Below, one piece after another: positions 1 to 12,797 of a stretch of 64,000 bases of DNA. The first letter of the stretch is position 1; each line of letters opens with the position of its first letter. The DNA is from Guillardia theta CCMP2712. Lineage: Eukaryota > Cryptophyceae > Pyrenomonadales > Geminigeraceae. The stretch lies in contig NW_005434640.1 in the NCBI RefSeq assembly GCF_000315625.1, positions 132,270 through 196,269 on the forward strand, in the 5' to 3' direction. The notes beneath the pieces are model-generated. The model was given only the letters and a program-made list of their open reading frames with translations. It was not told where the DNA came from and did no database searches. The position numbers were made by a program, and so were the translations under genes.

Positions 1-63
1 GGAGGAGGGGGGAAGAGGAGAAGAGAGAGGAGGAGAGAGAGAGAGGGAGTGAGAGAGAGAGAG

Positions 64-98
<35 letters not shown>

Positions 99-110
99 GA
101 AGGGGAGTAG
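1..110. repeat. Homopurine GA/GGA low-complexity tract
   Basis: Nearly pure purine on the plus strand, made of GAG, GGA and GAGA runs. No coding signal is seen. It lies downstream of the ferlin gene and may continue past the left edge. Confidence 0.9.
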
Positions 111-586
111 GATCAAGATAAGGGGGGCAGGTCAAAGGGCGGGAAAGAGGTTCATACGACCGAACTGAAGCTAGTCAAACTTATTTCAATTTGACAATCT
201 GAGACGGGACAGATGGTGGACCGGATACGACACATCAGCCACATCAGCAATGACATCAGCAGCACATCAGCAGCACATCAGTGGCAGCAGCAGCAGCTGG
301 TGAACTAGCTGGGCTGGTAGTGATGGTGAACTGACATGAGGGAGGGGGAGGAACGATATGTTGTCAGCTGAATCGAAGAATGTCAGTGCTGAGATGACGA
401 CGATGGTAGATCAGGAGCTGTAGAATAGGGGAGTAGAGGATTGAGTCGGGAAAGCCTCGGCGAGATACTGAGGAGGAGTAATAGGAGCGGGTGTGCGAGG
501 AGGAGCTGGTGTATGAATTAAGGTGGAAGTATGAAGATCAAAGCAGTCGTGTTGGTCTTGGATGCCAGAGTCGCTTGTGGCTTCAT
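111..586. other. 3' flank of the ferlin gene with CACATCAGCAG-type short repeats
   Basis: No gene is seen here. Between about 225 and 300 there are several imperfect copies of ACATCAGCAG followed by CAG triplets. The rest is unremarkable and probably holds the 3' UTR and downstream flank of the minus-strand ferlin gene. Confidence 0.5.
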
Positions 587-3500
587 TCAAAGTGGGGGCA
601 CGATTCCGATCTGCATGAGGTAGGCGTAGCCGATGACGACGGCGACAATGAGGATGACGCAGCAGAGGCAGATGCAGCATGGCTTCTTGTTGTTGATCGC
701 CTCCTTGCAGACGTACGCGATGTACGCGGCGCACCTGCACTCGCTTGTCAGTACGAGAGAAATGGGGGTAGGGAAGGAGTGGAGGGGCCGAAGGACAGTT
801 GAGTGAAGGAGGGAGGGATGATGGAGGGCAGTGAGAAAGAGAGGAGGCGAGGGGAGAGGGTAAGAGAGGGGAGGAGGAGGAGAGAGGCAAGAGCGCACTG
901 GTCAGGGTAGAAGAGAGGGTTGGCAGGCTGGGGAGGGCGGTTGGGGTCTTTGAGTTTCGCCGGGCCCGCTCGGAATCCGAGCATTGCTGGGTTCGCTCTT
1001 GCCTTGGCTCGCGGCATGACCTGCAGGAGATCTCAGTCCAGCAACTTCCCAGCTGCAGTCCCACCTGGATGGTCAGCTGAATGCTGGCCTGAGCGTTCTT
1101 CTCGAAGTCGTAGCCGACCTGCGAGGCGAGCAGGTTGAGGAAGGGGCAGGCGAAGGAGGAGGAGGTACACGGAGGTACAAGGAAGCAAGGAAATGTGCTA
1201 GAGGAGAAAGCAGGAGAGGGGAAAGGCAGCAGACGAGAGAGGAGGGGAGGAAAGGCGAGCCGGGTAGGGAGAGAAGGACAGGAGAGAGGAATGGACGGTA
1301 GAGGGGACAGGATGCGGGGGGAAGGGGAACGCACCTTGGTGAAGTTCTTGTGGGCATATCTTCCGGGCCCACCAGGATGGCACAGTTTGTACCAGCGGAA
1401 GGGATACTTGGTTCCCTCCTCGTCCATCTCCAGATCGCCGGCGTTCTCGGGCTCTAGAGACACGATCTGCGAAGCCCCGGTGAGGAGGGAGGGGGAGAGG
1501 GGAGCTAGGGATCAGCTGGGAAGACCTCCATGTCGTCGGGGGATGACTTGCCCAAGTTCCTTTGCATGCAATCGCGGAAAATCTCCTGCAGACTCCGATC
1601 AGATCCGATCTTTCCCCCCCTCCGTTGTCCTTCTTGATCCACTTCCCCTCCCCCTTCTCCTCCCCCTTCCCATGTCCTTTCCTCTTCCCCTGTCCTCCTC
1701 TTCATCCTCTTCCTTCCCTACGTGCTCTCCCTCATACCCTTCGTCTCTCCTCGTCCCCATCCCTTCGCTCCCTCCTCTCACCCCAAGAGGAAGGATGCCC
1801 TCAGCGATCAGCTTATTGTTTTGAACTCCCAGCATGTCCTCGTGGAACACCTGCCAAGAGAGTGAGCGAAGCAGCGCGAGGGCCGCGGGGCAGCGGAGGC
1901 ACCGAGATGCGAAGGAGGAAGTCTTTGACAGGGAACGTTGGGTCGGGTGAAGGATATTTGATCCCCTTGAACTTCAAACGGTAGTTGAACATGGCCTTCC
2001 TAGACACCTGCGTCCACCCGACGTCAGCAGAAACTCTCTCTCTCGCTTGCTTCATTCGCTCCTTCCTGTCTTTCAGCATCCCTATGGACAACTTGCCTCC
2101 TACCTCGCTCACCCTCTGCACCCATCACATCCTCTTCCGCCATCCTCCCCTCCATCCCTCTCCGCGACTGATGGCGGCAACGTACCTTCACCAGCAAGTC
2201 CGTGTCCGTCTCCTTCGCCCTCCCCCAGCCGATCAGCTCGGCAAACACGATGACATTTGACGTGTAGCTAACCCCAGCTCGAGTTCAGCAGCCCCACAGC
2301 ACAAGTCTCGACCGTCTCACCCGGACATGGGAGCTACCCGCATGAGGTTCCAGACAATCATTCGCATCTCGAGCGGCATCTGACGCCCTGAGATGTTGAT
2401 GTCCTGCCCGACGGGTCAACCTCCTTTTCCTCCCTCCTCGTCCTCAACCTTGATCGGCCAGTCTGGGGCCTCCACAACAGGCTTCGCATCCAGGAAGAGC
2501 TGAAGTTTGCCGACACTGATGCCTGAGGGCCTGTCACAACCTCCTCCTACACGGCAGTCAGCCCACCTGGCTTGTTCTTCCTGTACAGATCTCGGACTTC
2601 TCTCTGGTCCAGGCATATCAGAAGAGCGTTCACCGCCGACGGGAAGGAGTACCGGCTTGTGGATCGTCTCCTCCCTCCACTCTGCGCAGAACCATCTGTC
2701 CTCAAGGTCGATGATCTGATTAATGACGTCACACCCAGCCGGGCAGCCAGAAGTATCCCCGCCCCCATTCTCCTCCACTCACAGTCTCTCCGATCACTTC
2801 TTCTCCTGCAGCTCAAAGTTCACGTGTGAAGGACACTCAAACACGTCGGCTCACCTGGCATCCAGCCGTCCTTGAGGTGGACTAGAGAAATCTTCATCTG
2901 CAACATCCCACAATCAGTAGGAGGCGGGAGGAGCGGCGACAAGGTCGGACCTGAGAGGGGCCAGGAAGGGGTGATTTGAGGACGGCACAGCGATAGAACT
3001 GAGGGTTTATTGCGCTGATGAGGTCATGGTCTTGCTCCCACTTCCATGTCTTGTTGCCCAAGGTGATCCTGGAAGAAGAAGTTCACTTCAGCTTCAGATG
3101 TCAGGAGAGAGCGAGGGGAGGGAGGAGGGGAAGAGAAGAGAAGGGGGAAGACACAGTAGAAGCAGGAAAGCAAGACAGTCTCCGACCTGACAGTGTTCTT
3201 GTGAATAGAAATCAGGTCATTGTGAACAGGAGTGATCTGGAAAGCTCTGAGCAGGTAAACACGAATCTCCACGTCCTGGCTCGGAAAGTTTTCGTTGATG
3301 TCCGGCATCTCATACGGCACCTGAGGCATGTCAGGTAAGTCCAACAGAAGAAGGCAGCGAGCCGGACCTCCCGTCCCTCCTTGAGCTCCTTCAGGTCCAG
3401 GAATCTGAGGAGGGGGTTAGACCAGCAGCTCTAGCAGGTGGTTCCTTACTGGGGCTCCAGACCCTTGGCAAGCTGTTCCTCCGTGAGCACTTGCTTCTCG

Positions 3501-6500
3501 TACACTTTGACCTTACACTTCAAGATCCCCACCACCTGCGCGACTGCGATCAGCGACTGAGATCAACTGGGCTATAGCCGGACCTCCGCCTCTTTCTGCT
3601 TGAAGTTCTTGATCGGTCCTCGAAAGAGCTTGACCTGCTCGCTCGTCAGTGCTCCACGCACAGCAGGCAGGAAAAGTCGCCTCGTCGAAGGTCGGGTCAA
3701 ACTTTTCTTGCCACATGGTCGGCTCCTCCTGCATCGAAGGATTGAGAGGAAGCTTTGACGGCCAGCAAGCCGACGACCTCTAGAGGAACATCGTAGGACT
3801 TGTGAGCTCTGAGAAGCATCCACTCCGTGTTCGGCTTCCCGTCTGCCGTGTCGACATTCTAGAACGCGCTCAGCATGCGACTCTCCTCCTGCTGGCAACG
3901 GAGACGTACCTCTTGTTGATCCGGCAAGATGTCATCTTCATCCAGAAGGGCATCTGCATGATCATCGTCCCCCTCTGCCTCCGCATCGTCTTGCTTTTTC
4001 CCATCTTGCACATCCTGCTTCAAGTGTAAGGGGAGGGGCTGGTTCACCAGGGATGCGACAGCACCGCATCCTCTCCGTTGTCAGAGACTCGATCTCCATC
4101 CACCAGCGCAGTCAAGTCAACGTAGTCCAGCTGGCCGCCTTGATCTGCGCTCGTCTCAGCCTTCCCTCTTGCTCGTTCCGACCATCTCACCTGCAACCTC
4201 CTCCACAGCCTGCACCTCCGCTGCTGCGTCTCCAGCCTGTGCCCTCCGTCACCAATCTGACAAGATGCGAATCGAAGACCTACCGACGACTTCTTCTTCC
4301 CCTTGTCCCCCTTCTTGCCCTTGGCTGCCTTTACGGCCTCCTTCTTTGCGCTGTCGTCCTCGGACTTGACAACTTTGTCTGTCAGGTACTGGAAGATTCG
4401 ATCTGAGAACTTCTTGGGGTCCGGTGCCTCCAGGTGCTGATCGAAAGCGCGCTGAACCTGACGGAAGGGAGGATGGTCAACATTGACAAGTCAACGTTGA
4501 AAGGTTTGTGCTTACAGCTTCATCCTTCTTCTCCCAGAAAGCTTCCAAGGTCTTCCTCTGACGCTGTGTCACAGTCCCGGCCTGATCGCAGACGTGAGAA
4601 GTGTCTGGCCAATGACAGGCATTCGAAGCTGCAGGATACAAACCTTCTGAAGATCTTTCGTGAAGGTGTAGAATTGCTTCCGTTTCTCTGCCGCAATCCT
4701 CTTGGCCTTGGCATCCTCGTCCTCATTCTCATTCTGCAAAGTATTCAGAGCATGTGTCTCTGCACGCAACTGTCCCCTACCTCCTCCAAGTTGTCGAGAT
4801 CTTCGGCTTCATCCAGGTAGAAATCTGAAACAGGAACATTCCCGTACGCTATGATGCAGGGACCGAGGGGGAGGAGAGGCTCGTCGTAGATGTAGAAGTC
4901 CAACCACGGCTGGAGTACACAGAAAGGAGGACGTGAGGCGAGGACAGGACAGGACAGGACAGGACAGGAGGGGAAAGCAGAGCAGAGAAGGAGTGCAGAA
5001 GAACAGAGACGAAAGGGAGCGAGAAAGAAGGGTAAACAAAGGGGATGAAAACGAAGAAAGTACAAGATTTGATGTCAAAAGTTAATCGAAAGCTCATCTC
5101 ATCCCCGTACCGCGTAGTTGACGTCCTTGGGCAAGAGTATATCAATCTCGAGGCATTCCATGAAGTTGGCGTTGTTCGGGCTGGGCCTGTCCGTCGGCTA
5201 CACGAGCATCACAACCTTCCACTCCCCTAGTCACCAGCGCACCTTCACTTGGACAGCAGTCTTGGGGTCATCACAAGAGATCTCCACAAACGGTTTCTTG
5301 ACCTTCATGATCGGAGGCATTGGGTCCGTCAAGTCTCTCAGCCCCAGCACCTGGAGAGACGTCAGGGACAGGCTCGCCTCAGGCGCTTCGGTCTCACTTG
5401 GATCTGAATCTTTGACTCCCTCATCTCCACATAGGTGATGGGAGCCTTGTCAGTGGGGGTGGCCCGGGTCACCGACGACCTGCGTCCAGCTCAGGGGCAG
5501 CAGGAGACCGCTAGGGAGGGGCTGACTTGTCGGGGACGAGAGGCAGCGGAACCTCCTTGAGGATTCTCTCGTCGCAATGGATGACCTGGTAAAGTCTCAA
5601 TACCTCGCCGTTGACAAGTGACGTCGCGGCTGATCAGCTCAGCTCAGCGGTCACCTGGAAGGAGCACAAGATGTAGCCCAGCTCGACGGCCGGATCGCCA
5701 TCGAACAAGTGCCTCCACTCTGGATTGGTCTGAAGGGGAGGACTCGTCAGCTAACCGCGTGACACTCGTACCGAACTTCGATACCTTGCGAGTCAAACAT
5801 TGCTCCGGGTCAATGAAAGTCCTTCCGATCATTCGGGTTGATTTGCCGAAGGGCATTGGGATCTCTTCCCATACCGACAGCTCAATCCTGTCGACTTCAA
5901 ATCACCCAGTCAATCTCGAAAGGTATGCCTCACCTCTGAGCGATCCTCAACATCGTAAGGTTGTCGTCAACCTCGCTCAAATCCTGGATCATAGCCATCA
6001 GGGTCTCCTTCTTAGTCTTACAGTACTCTTCTACCTCTGCATCCACCATGTAGTCCTCCACGCTAGAATCTTGCTCCTGAACCACTAAGTCACACGCTCG
6101 AAATCTGCTGTAACCTCAACGTACATGAACGTTGGGAAGTAGAATCATCTCAAGGTCAGAGAGAGTCAAGGTCGTGTCATACGTCGGGTTGTTTGTCAAG
6201 TGCACCGTGTCTGAGTTAGCAACCGGATAGTTGGCATATCGTAGCCGGACGAACGAGCTGGCGACTCCGCTCTCAGCCTTTCCTTGCAACTGCTTTGCCT
6301 GGTACACGTGCGCCCTGATCGTGAAACCTGCATACCAGTGCAGCAGGTCTGAAGTTGGCTTGGGGATTGGAATCCTGTTCCATTCCTGTTGCAAGGGAGA
6401 GAAACGCATCAGAAAAATTCGAGCCATCAAACAACACTCATAACCTTCCAAGGGCTCAAGATGGGGGGGCCAGATCCGAACGGCGGGGCATTTGCGCATT

Positions 6501-8361
6501 TTTCCCTTGTCGGCAACCACAGCTTGGCTGAGAACGCAAGAAATCCTGCGTGTTCCTCTTTGGCAATCTTGCAACTAGCGTCTCTCTGGAGTTCTCTGAT
6601 TTGGAACCCAAGGTACGGGTGCATGATTTTCCTGCTATCTGGAAGAAACTCGTTTCCCCAAGGGACCTTCTTCGATGGGCTAGGGGCTGAATCTCCAGCA
6701 TTCAGCATGATCGACTCAACACCCATGTACGTCTCGCCAGTTCCGTTGTCAAACTTTGACATGCCCACGAACACAGTATCTTGGATGTCTGCCCAATCGT
6801 CCCCTCTTCCAAGGAGAACGGATATGACCGACCCACGCCAAAAGCCGATGAGCTCCTGGAATATACCTACTCCCATTGGATCCGTCCTGTAGACTTTGAC
6901 GACACAGTCTGGCAGATTCCTGACAAAGTGTGCAGGATTCCATGTTCCCGATCCAGTGCTGAGTTTTCCAGGCAGACCATCGGGATTGTCTCTCAAGTCG
7001 TCAAAGGGAAAGTCGCACTCTAGCTCCACTGCAGCATAGAACTCGAACGTGCCGTTGTCAGCTTTTGCTGCTGGTTTGCACTGCACAGACTTTCTTCCAA
7101 TACAGAACTCAACGGTGACAGCAGACAGGCTTCCAGTGATGTTCAAACCCTCACCATAGAAAATCTGAAACCTGAACATGCACTTTTGGTATGGATCTGA
7201 CCATTTGTCTTCACAGTCCTTGGGCTTCAAAGCAATGTTGGCAGGAGATGGCTCACCAGTTTCAAACTTTCGAGGCTCCAATTCGATCCCAAGCAGAACT
7301 CTTCCTCCGTAATTGATTGGAGAAGAGTAACCCTTGTATTGGCTGGTGGCCGAGATTTGCTCCAGGAACTGAGAGGGCGTCTGATCTACCCCAGTCAAAG
7401 TTCCCGGAACAGTAAAAAGTCGGTCAAAGGCGTTAGATTCTCGTTGATAGATGTCAATCCATCGCGGAGCACGAAACCTGTCTTGGTTACAAACCAATTC
7501 TTTCCAACTCAGCACCAACTGTGACAGAACTTGTTTGGAAGTTGCACAGACCACTTGGCAAAAAATCAAGTCGTGATAGTTCGGCTCGTAGAAGGGTGCC
7601 TGTATCAGGACATTCCAGTTTGGCCGGATCGTGTTAGCCTGCGGGTCGCCTTTGACCACACCGCAAGCTGTTATCACCCGAACACCTGGGTCGGCAGAGA
7701 AACGCCCTGTGGAGAAAGGAAGGTCAAACCCTTTGTAGAAGTTGAACTTGATGTTGTACTGATGAGGAGCAACCTTCCTCAGGTTGAGCCTGGGGATCTG
7801 AAGAATCCTCGGTGGCTCTCGGCGCAGGTCCCAGTCCGCAAGCGCGTCAGGGGCGCGTTTCTGCACAGCTCCCTTCTCCAGGAGAGTGTTAATGACGCAG
7901 TTCAACTTGACGAAGCCCAGTGGCTCTGCTGGCAGATCAGAGTTTGGGTTCACAATCGGGAACCATTGCATCGGAATCATGTGTCCTTCTGCGAGATAGA
8001 TATCCAAAACGCCCAGGTTGACTTCTCCGATATAGGTCGGAAGCACCACCATCTTCTGAGTATAGAAGATGATCTTGACAGAGGAGAGAAAGAAATCGGC
8101 AGGCTGGCCGTAGTACTCCTTCTTATAGACCTTGTTGACAATGGTGCTGATCTCGTTCTGAAAAACTGTCGAGTCACTATGGATGCCATCGTGAACCACC
8201 TGAACGAGCAAGTTGTTTGCGCCATCTGAGTGGTTCGACATCATTCCACGGGTCTCCCAGACCGTCGTGATGATGTTCCAGGCACAATCCCGCGCATCGT
8301 TGTCGATCTGGAACTTCTGACAAAGATCAGCGTATCCCGGGATAGGGTCAAATGAAGGCAT
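587..8361 (-). CDS. Ferlin-family multi-C2 membrane protein (many exons)
   Basis: Ferlins are tail-anchored multi-C2 proteins acting in calcium-dependent membrane fusion and repair. The first exon (8361 to about 6445) encodes about 640 residues with C2-like stretches, and a further 20 or so exons run down to a stop at 587-589. A C2 core near 6300 reads FTIRAHVYQAKQLQG and another near 3280 reads VEIRVYLLRAFQ. A later one near 2380 has EMRMIVWNLMR, which aligns with the ELRVIIWNTD of animal ferlins. Further matches are NYRLKFKG near 1980 (ferlin NWRYLFPF) and PNRPPQPANPLFYPDQ near 920 (ferlin PNRPDTAFVWF). The C-terminus is a single hydrophobic helix, CCICLCCVILIVAVVIGYAY, then a short luminal tail ending IVPPL. 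The last intron joins ...FYPDQ to CAAYIAYV in phase. ATG 8361 is the likely start, but GACAG just upstream could be a splice acceptor, so a short 5' exon is possible. The family call is firm; exact exon ends are not. Confidence 0.85.
4941..4971. repeat. (GGACA)n pentanucleotide repeat in a ferlin intron
   Basis: About six copies of GGACA lie between ferlin exons. Confidence 0.85.
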
Positions 8362-8794
8362 CCTGTCAGGCGTGCAAAGCCCAAGACGTCAAGGCGTCCC
8401 TGACTCCTCCTCACGACCGTCAGGCAGAAGGCATGCCTTCACAGCAAGAGCAGGGTCCTCTCCTGATGACTTCTTCTTCTCCTCCCCTCTCACTCTCCTT
8501 TTGCCTCGCCGTCTCCGCCCTGCATTGCTGCCATCGCGTCTCTTCACGCCAGCCGCACTGACCCGCCTCAGATCAGCTAGAGGGGGGTACTTGAATCTCA
8601 TCGGGGGTGGTTTGATCTAGAGTCTCAGGGGGTAGGGTACAAAATGCACAATTTTGTCCCCTAAAAGATACTGAGCAGCATTGGGTGATGTAGGGGTGGG
8701 TTATAAAAGCAGGGGGTAGCGTTGGAAAGCTCACGCGGAGAGGTAGGGTGGTAGCAACAAAGAGTGAACCCATAGAGCGGTCAGAAAAAGGCTC
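8362..8794. other. Ferlin upstream region with ACCCGCCTCAGATC motif and GGGGTA-rich tract
   Basis: No convincing gene. It holds ACCCGCCTCAGATC at 8561-8574, a 14-mer also found at 40130 and 43421. A G-rich stretch (about 8583-8765) follows, with GGGGTA, GGGTAGGG and TAGGGGTGGG words. The region probably includes the ferlin promoter. Confidence 0.5.
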
Positions 8795-9440
8795 CGACCG
8801 GAAGTTCCGAAGGCCCGGCAGGCTTCCTCCCGGCCGCGCCGTCCGGCTCCGACCGTCCGACTAAGTTAAGTTTGGGGGACAGCAGTCGGCAGGATTGGGT
8901 TTGGTTCTCGCTGTCTTTTCTCTTCTCGCCGTTTGGCCTGTGCGACAGTGTCAGGGTCAAGCCTCCTCGACTCTCCTGATTGTCCTCGTACTGATTTTAA
9001 CTTAACTTTGAGTAAAGCTCCGACTCGGTAACGCTCAGCCTGGCAGCCGCAAGCTGTGGCCGGGAGTGCCCGGCCCTCAGCCGGGCACCTCCGTCACAGG
9101 ACTCCGTGACACGGCAGTGACACCCGCCGGGACTGGGCCGGGAGGCTTGCAACGGAGCCTGAGCATCGGAGACGGTCCGACAGCACGGTCCGGTCACGGG
9201 GGCACCGAGTCACGACTCGACGAGCCCACGCCGCACTGCGCGGTCTAATGGCCCCGAGTTCAATCACGGTGCACTGCGGCAGACTCACTGAAGGGGGCAT
9301 CAATCCTCAGGGCACTGGGGCCGGGCCGATTCGGCGGCAGTCACGCCGTTTCGATCTGAACGGGGACAGTCAAATTTTCAAATACGAAATTTGACAGGCC
9401 CTTGGCGCCGCAGCCTGTAATTGAGGCGTCGCAGTAGCGG
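8795..9440. repeat. GC-rich palindrome-rich intergenic island 1
   Basis: The composition shifts sharply to CpG-rich sequence with many short palindromes and near-repeats, such as CGGCCGCGCCG, GCCGGGC, CACTGCGG and CCGTCAC/GTGAC words. Reading frames inside it have no gene-like character. Similar islands lie near 15.5, 21.4, 48.9, 57.1 and 57.7 kb. No target-site duplication or long terminal repeat is seen. Confidence 0.6.
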
Positions 9441-9481
9441 CGAACTCAAATCAGAGTCGCCGGACACTTTTCAGCAGCAAA

Positions 9482-10087
9482 ATGTCGATTACGCTGGAAA
9501 CGGACCCCAGGATCCCTTTGCCGACTGCTGAGATGAGGAAGATCTACGAGCTCAAGGGCGAGATGTTTGCCGAGAAGATAGGGATGCAGGATAACCGTAT
9601 GCACATTGGGATACGCCGGCTCCTTGACGCTTCGAGGCACTGGGAAGAACCAGAATGTTTCTCGTTGGACAAGGTTTGTAACGAGCTGGGCATCGGCGGC
9701 GCTGCTCGAAGAGAGATGTGCGATAGATTCAAGATCCAGAACCGGGCCTTAGTGGATGTCAAGACTGTGCTCATGCTGATTGTTGCTTCTCCAAACGAGG
9801 GCGAAGCAAGTGTCAAGTACACAAACTCAGGAGTGAGAAAGCATCCTCTCAAGGATTATCGGACCAGCATCATCAACGTTGCGACAGGAGGACTTCTTCC
9901 CCTCCCCATCCTCAAGCGAATCGCCATGTTTCCAGAGGATCTCTGCACATGGAAGAGGGAAGGTGCCGTGAAACCCTCGATTGAGGTGCTCGCGGAGATC
10001 TACCTTCACTACTGCAACGGAGACATTGAAAGTTTCACTTCAAACGCTTTCAAATTGCATCACTACCTCATGCACACAAATGTGTAG
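9482..10087 (+). CDS. Orphan protein, 201 residues, single exon
   Basis: An uninterrupted ATG-started frame of 201 codons with balanced composition, predicted soluble and mainly helical. It begins MSITLETDPRIPLPTAEMRK and ends LHHYLMHTNV. No signal peptide, membrane helix or known motif is seen, and I do not recognise the family. The start is the first ATG after the GC-rich island, with CAGCAAA just before it. Codon usage looks normal next to the island, which supports a real gene. Together with the gene at 20069 it is one of two lone single-exon orphans set beside a GC island. Confidence 0.6.
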   Translation: MSITLETDPRIPLPTAEMRKIYELKGEMFAEKIGMQDNRMHIGIRRLLDASRHWEEPECFSLDKVCNELGIGGAARREMCDRFKIQNRALVDVKTVLMLIVASPNEGEASVKYTNSGVRKHPLKDYRTSIINVATGGLLPLPILKRIAMFPEDLCTWKREGAVKPSIEVLAEIYLHYCNGDIESFTSNAFKLHHYLMHTNV

Positions 10088-10681
10088 GACATGTCATGGT
10101 CAAGATCATTATGGTGCCTGGCGATACAGCGCTTTTCCGAGTTCGGAACAAGCGATATCACATATCGGGTCAACCTCTATGGATCTCAAAGTATGAATGA
10201 AATCATGCACACAAGGTTCCTGACATGCCATATGATGCTTTCCTCAGCTAACCTACCCGTATGATTCTCATCCCTGGTCTTCCATCCCCCAACCCCCGCC
10301 TCCAACGTTTTCCAGCCGCTGTACCGTTTGCCCTAAGTTGTTTGAAAAGTTCAGTGAAAAGTTCAGAGAATTGCTTCCGGTTACGCATTGAGTCAGGTTA
10401 TCAGTATCCAGCCTACTTGCCTATACCTGCATCGTATTGACACCTCTGCACCCACTTCAGTTCCAAAACGGCGCATGGCATGATCTCAGCTATTCGCTCT
10501 CTTTTGAGGTATCGATCCAGTTACTGTAACAGTTTTAATGCGGGCTGAGAACGAAAAACAAAAGGATGGATCGCCATCACAGAGGCCTCAAAAAGTAGGA
10601 GATCCAGTCATCCAACGAAGCCTGTTGCTATGTAACGCCTTGGACAACTTTCAAGTTGTCAAATCTTGATCTTGCCATGAT
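10088..10681. other. Intergenic region without recognised features
   Basis: Between convergent genes. It contains no long frame and no repeat of note. It likely holds two 3' UTRs. Confidence 0.5.
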
Positions 10682-11236
10682 TTAGGCGTTGGCGCATCCA
10701 ATGCCGTCTGGGCAGTTCATGCGCGGGTCCTCGTACATGCCATGAGAGATAGGCTTCCCGTCAGCCCCAACTTTTCCTGTAACGTCCACGACGTTGATGT
10801 AGGCAGTGCCAATGATGTCCGAAGCAATGCCCCTACACGAGCGGGAGTCAGAGGCAAGCAGAGGCCATCCCTGCCTATCGACAACAAGCAAATGAAGAAG
10901 TAGAGAGGAAGAACGATGAAAGGTTTCGGGGTTGATCGCATAACCAGAATGCATTTTTTCTATAGCACTGAGCGACATGTAACCATTCCACACCAATATC
11001 TCTCACCTGTAATCGGAGTTGGTGTTCCTTGACATGTCCTTAGCAGCAGCGGCTGAATCCTCCATGCTCTTCTCGTAGTTTCCTGAGACCCCTGAGATGA
11101 TGTCCTGCGCTGCCACTGAGGGGTCAAGGCTCCTCGCCAGCATCGTGGCCATCCGGATGGTAGCAAACATTTTTCGCAAACTGGTGCGGAACGACTCCAC
11201 CCCTATCACCACTACCCGTATGCTCAACGGAGACAT
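10682..11236 (-). CDS. Small hypothetical protein, two exons
   Basis: Exon 1 runs 11236-11007 and exon 2 10832-10682, joined by a 174-nt GT-AG intron. The intron starts GTGAGAG and ends GTGTAG, and AG|G restores an Arg codon. The product is about 126 residues. It has an N-terminal segment rich in Val/Ile and Arg (MSPLSIRVVVIGVESFRTSL), possibly a targeting sequence, and a mixed-charge middle with Asp and Ala runs. The tail ends MNCPDGIGCANA, which holds two Cys. Internal ATGs (MFATIRMATM) could be the true start. No family was recognised. Confidence 0.55.
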
Positions 11237-12797
11237 TCATATGCGGGGGTCATACCGCATGTAGTACGGATAGATTGTTATATAAATATAATAAAATAAA
11301 TACATACCAATATTTGTACTTAAAATACATTTAAATTATAGACTAAACAGTGTTTAATATTCGTTCTCTTCCTGCTGTCCACTACTAAATTGGGAAGTGG
11401 TCTACCATCATCCCCCACTACGTCGGTCGGATCGGCCGGGCCTGTTGGCCGGTCGTACCACTCCGGTACCACCAAAAGTGAACCATGGTGTAGCTTACAG
11501 GTGGGTGGGGGTGATCAGTGTTGGGGAGATGAGGGGTGGGGGTTAAATGCGTTGGAGGTGTAGTGGGTAAGGTGATAGAAGTAGGGGTACTTTGAACGAG
11601 AAATAAAGGGGTGTAAGTAGACTTCGTCCAGCTATACCGTAGTCGGTAGGGGTACACAAAGGGTCCTAAAAGGATTTGGACGAACAAAAGGGTACAGGCG
11701 GGGATGAAAAGGGTAGGTGGTACGAGAAACCATCAGGAAAAGGTGGGTGGGATAGCTATTGCAAAACCAGAGAAATTGGGGGTGGGGGTCTTCGAAAGGG
11801 ATTGAGTGTGGGGGTGCTGGGTAGGGGTTGATGGCTGGTCATGTCAGAAACAGCTCTGATGATGAATGTGGAGGAGAAACATGCAGGGAGGAGCGAAGAT
11901 GGAAGAGTGGAGATGGAATAGCGAAACTTTGATGTGTGCCATGTTGTGAGAGTTGTTGATCGAGCCGTTGTTATGGTCGTCAAATCGATCGGTGAGCTGT
12001 ATGTGAATCTGAAGTAGAACTTGAATTGGTTCGGGGATTCCTGCCGTGTAGTCTAGATGCTCAGAAGAATCATGGTTGCCCTCTACGATCGAGGGTGTAG
12101 AGATATGTCTTATCGCCAGAGCAGATGATTTGAGGTTGAACCGTAAAGCTGACTTGTTGAAGATCCTCTGGTCAGGTTGAGAAGCATGCACGAATAGGCA
12201 AGCCAGATCACACTACCCCGAAGAAGCATGTGGCTATTTGGAGCCCCCAGAGCGAACGAACACGGAACGTCTACGGACCCATACACCTGCATCTCGTCGG
12301 CTGTGAGCTTGTGACATGTTTGTTGTCCTCATTGAAGGCTCCACCAGGTGCTTCGTGCTTGCACGCCTGGCGTAGGGAGAGATGTGATAGAGGTTGCTCT
12401 GCTGGAAATGGAGCCATACATGGAAGAACAGAAATAGTGAGTGTTGTCTGCTGCAGACTAGGCGCTGACCCTTGTGTCCCCTTTGACCTGATAGCATCGC
12501 TGAGTGCTTGAAGCATATGAAATGTAGGATAAAAGATTTCGAGCCAATGGTACAGGTTGATTTGACTAACGACGATTCCAACATGGTCTGACGTGGCGAT
12601 TAGAAAAGCGGGTTGGAGTTTCTGAATTTCTGCATGTCAAAATTCGGAAGAACATTCAGAGTTGAAGTACATAGAAAGGTGAAAAGAAGCCTGCATTGCG
12701 ATAGCCGTCTCTTCGCCTTCAACCTTGTTTCCGACCTCCTCACCAATCTCATAGACTGATAGCTCACTGATCTATTGTCTACTTATGCACCTCCCAG
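11237..12797. other. Long intergenic region: AT-rich patch plus GGGGTA-rich tract
   Basis: An AT-rich patch at about 11270-11350 (TATAAATATAATAAAATAAA) lies just upstream of the minus-strand gene and may be its promoter region. From about 11400 to 11835 the plus strand is rich in GGGGTA, GGGTGGG and TAGGGGT words. The rest has no clear gene. From about 12640 to 12770 a short open stretch (FRVEVHRKVKRSLHCDSRLF...) resembles helix 3-4 of a VHS domain and may be an upstream exon of the next gene, but no clean donor site was found. Confidence 0.45.
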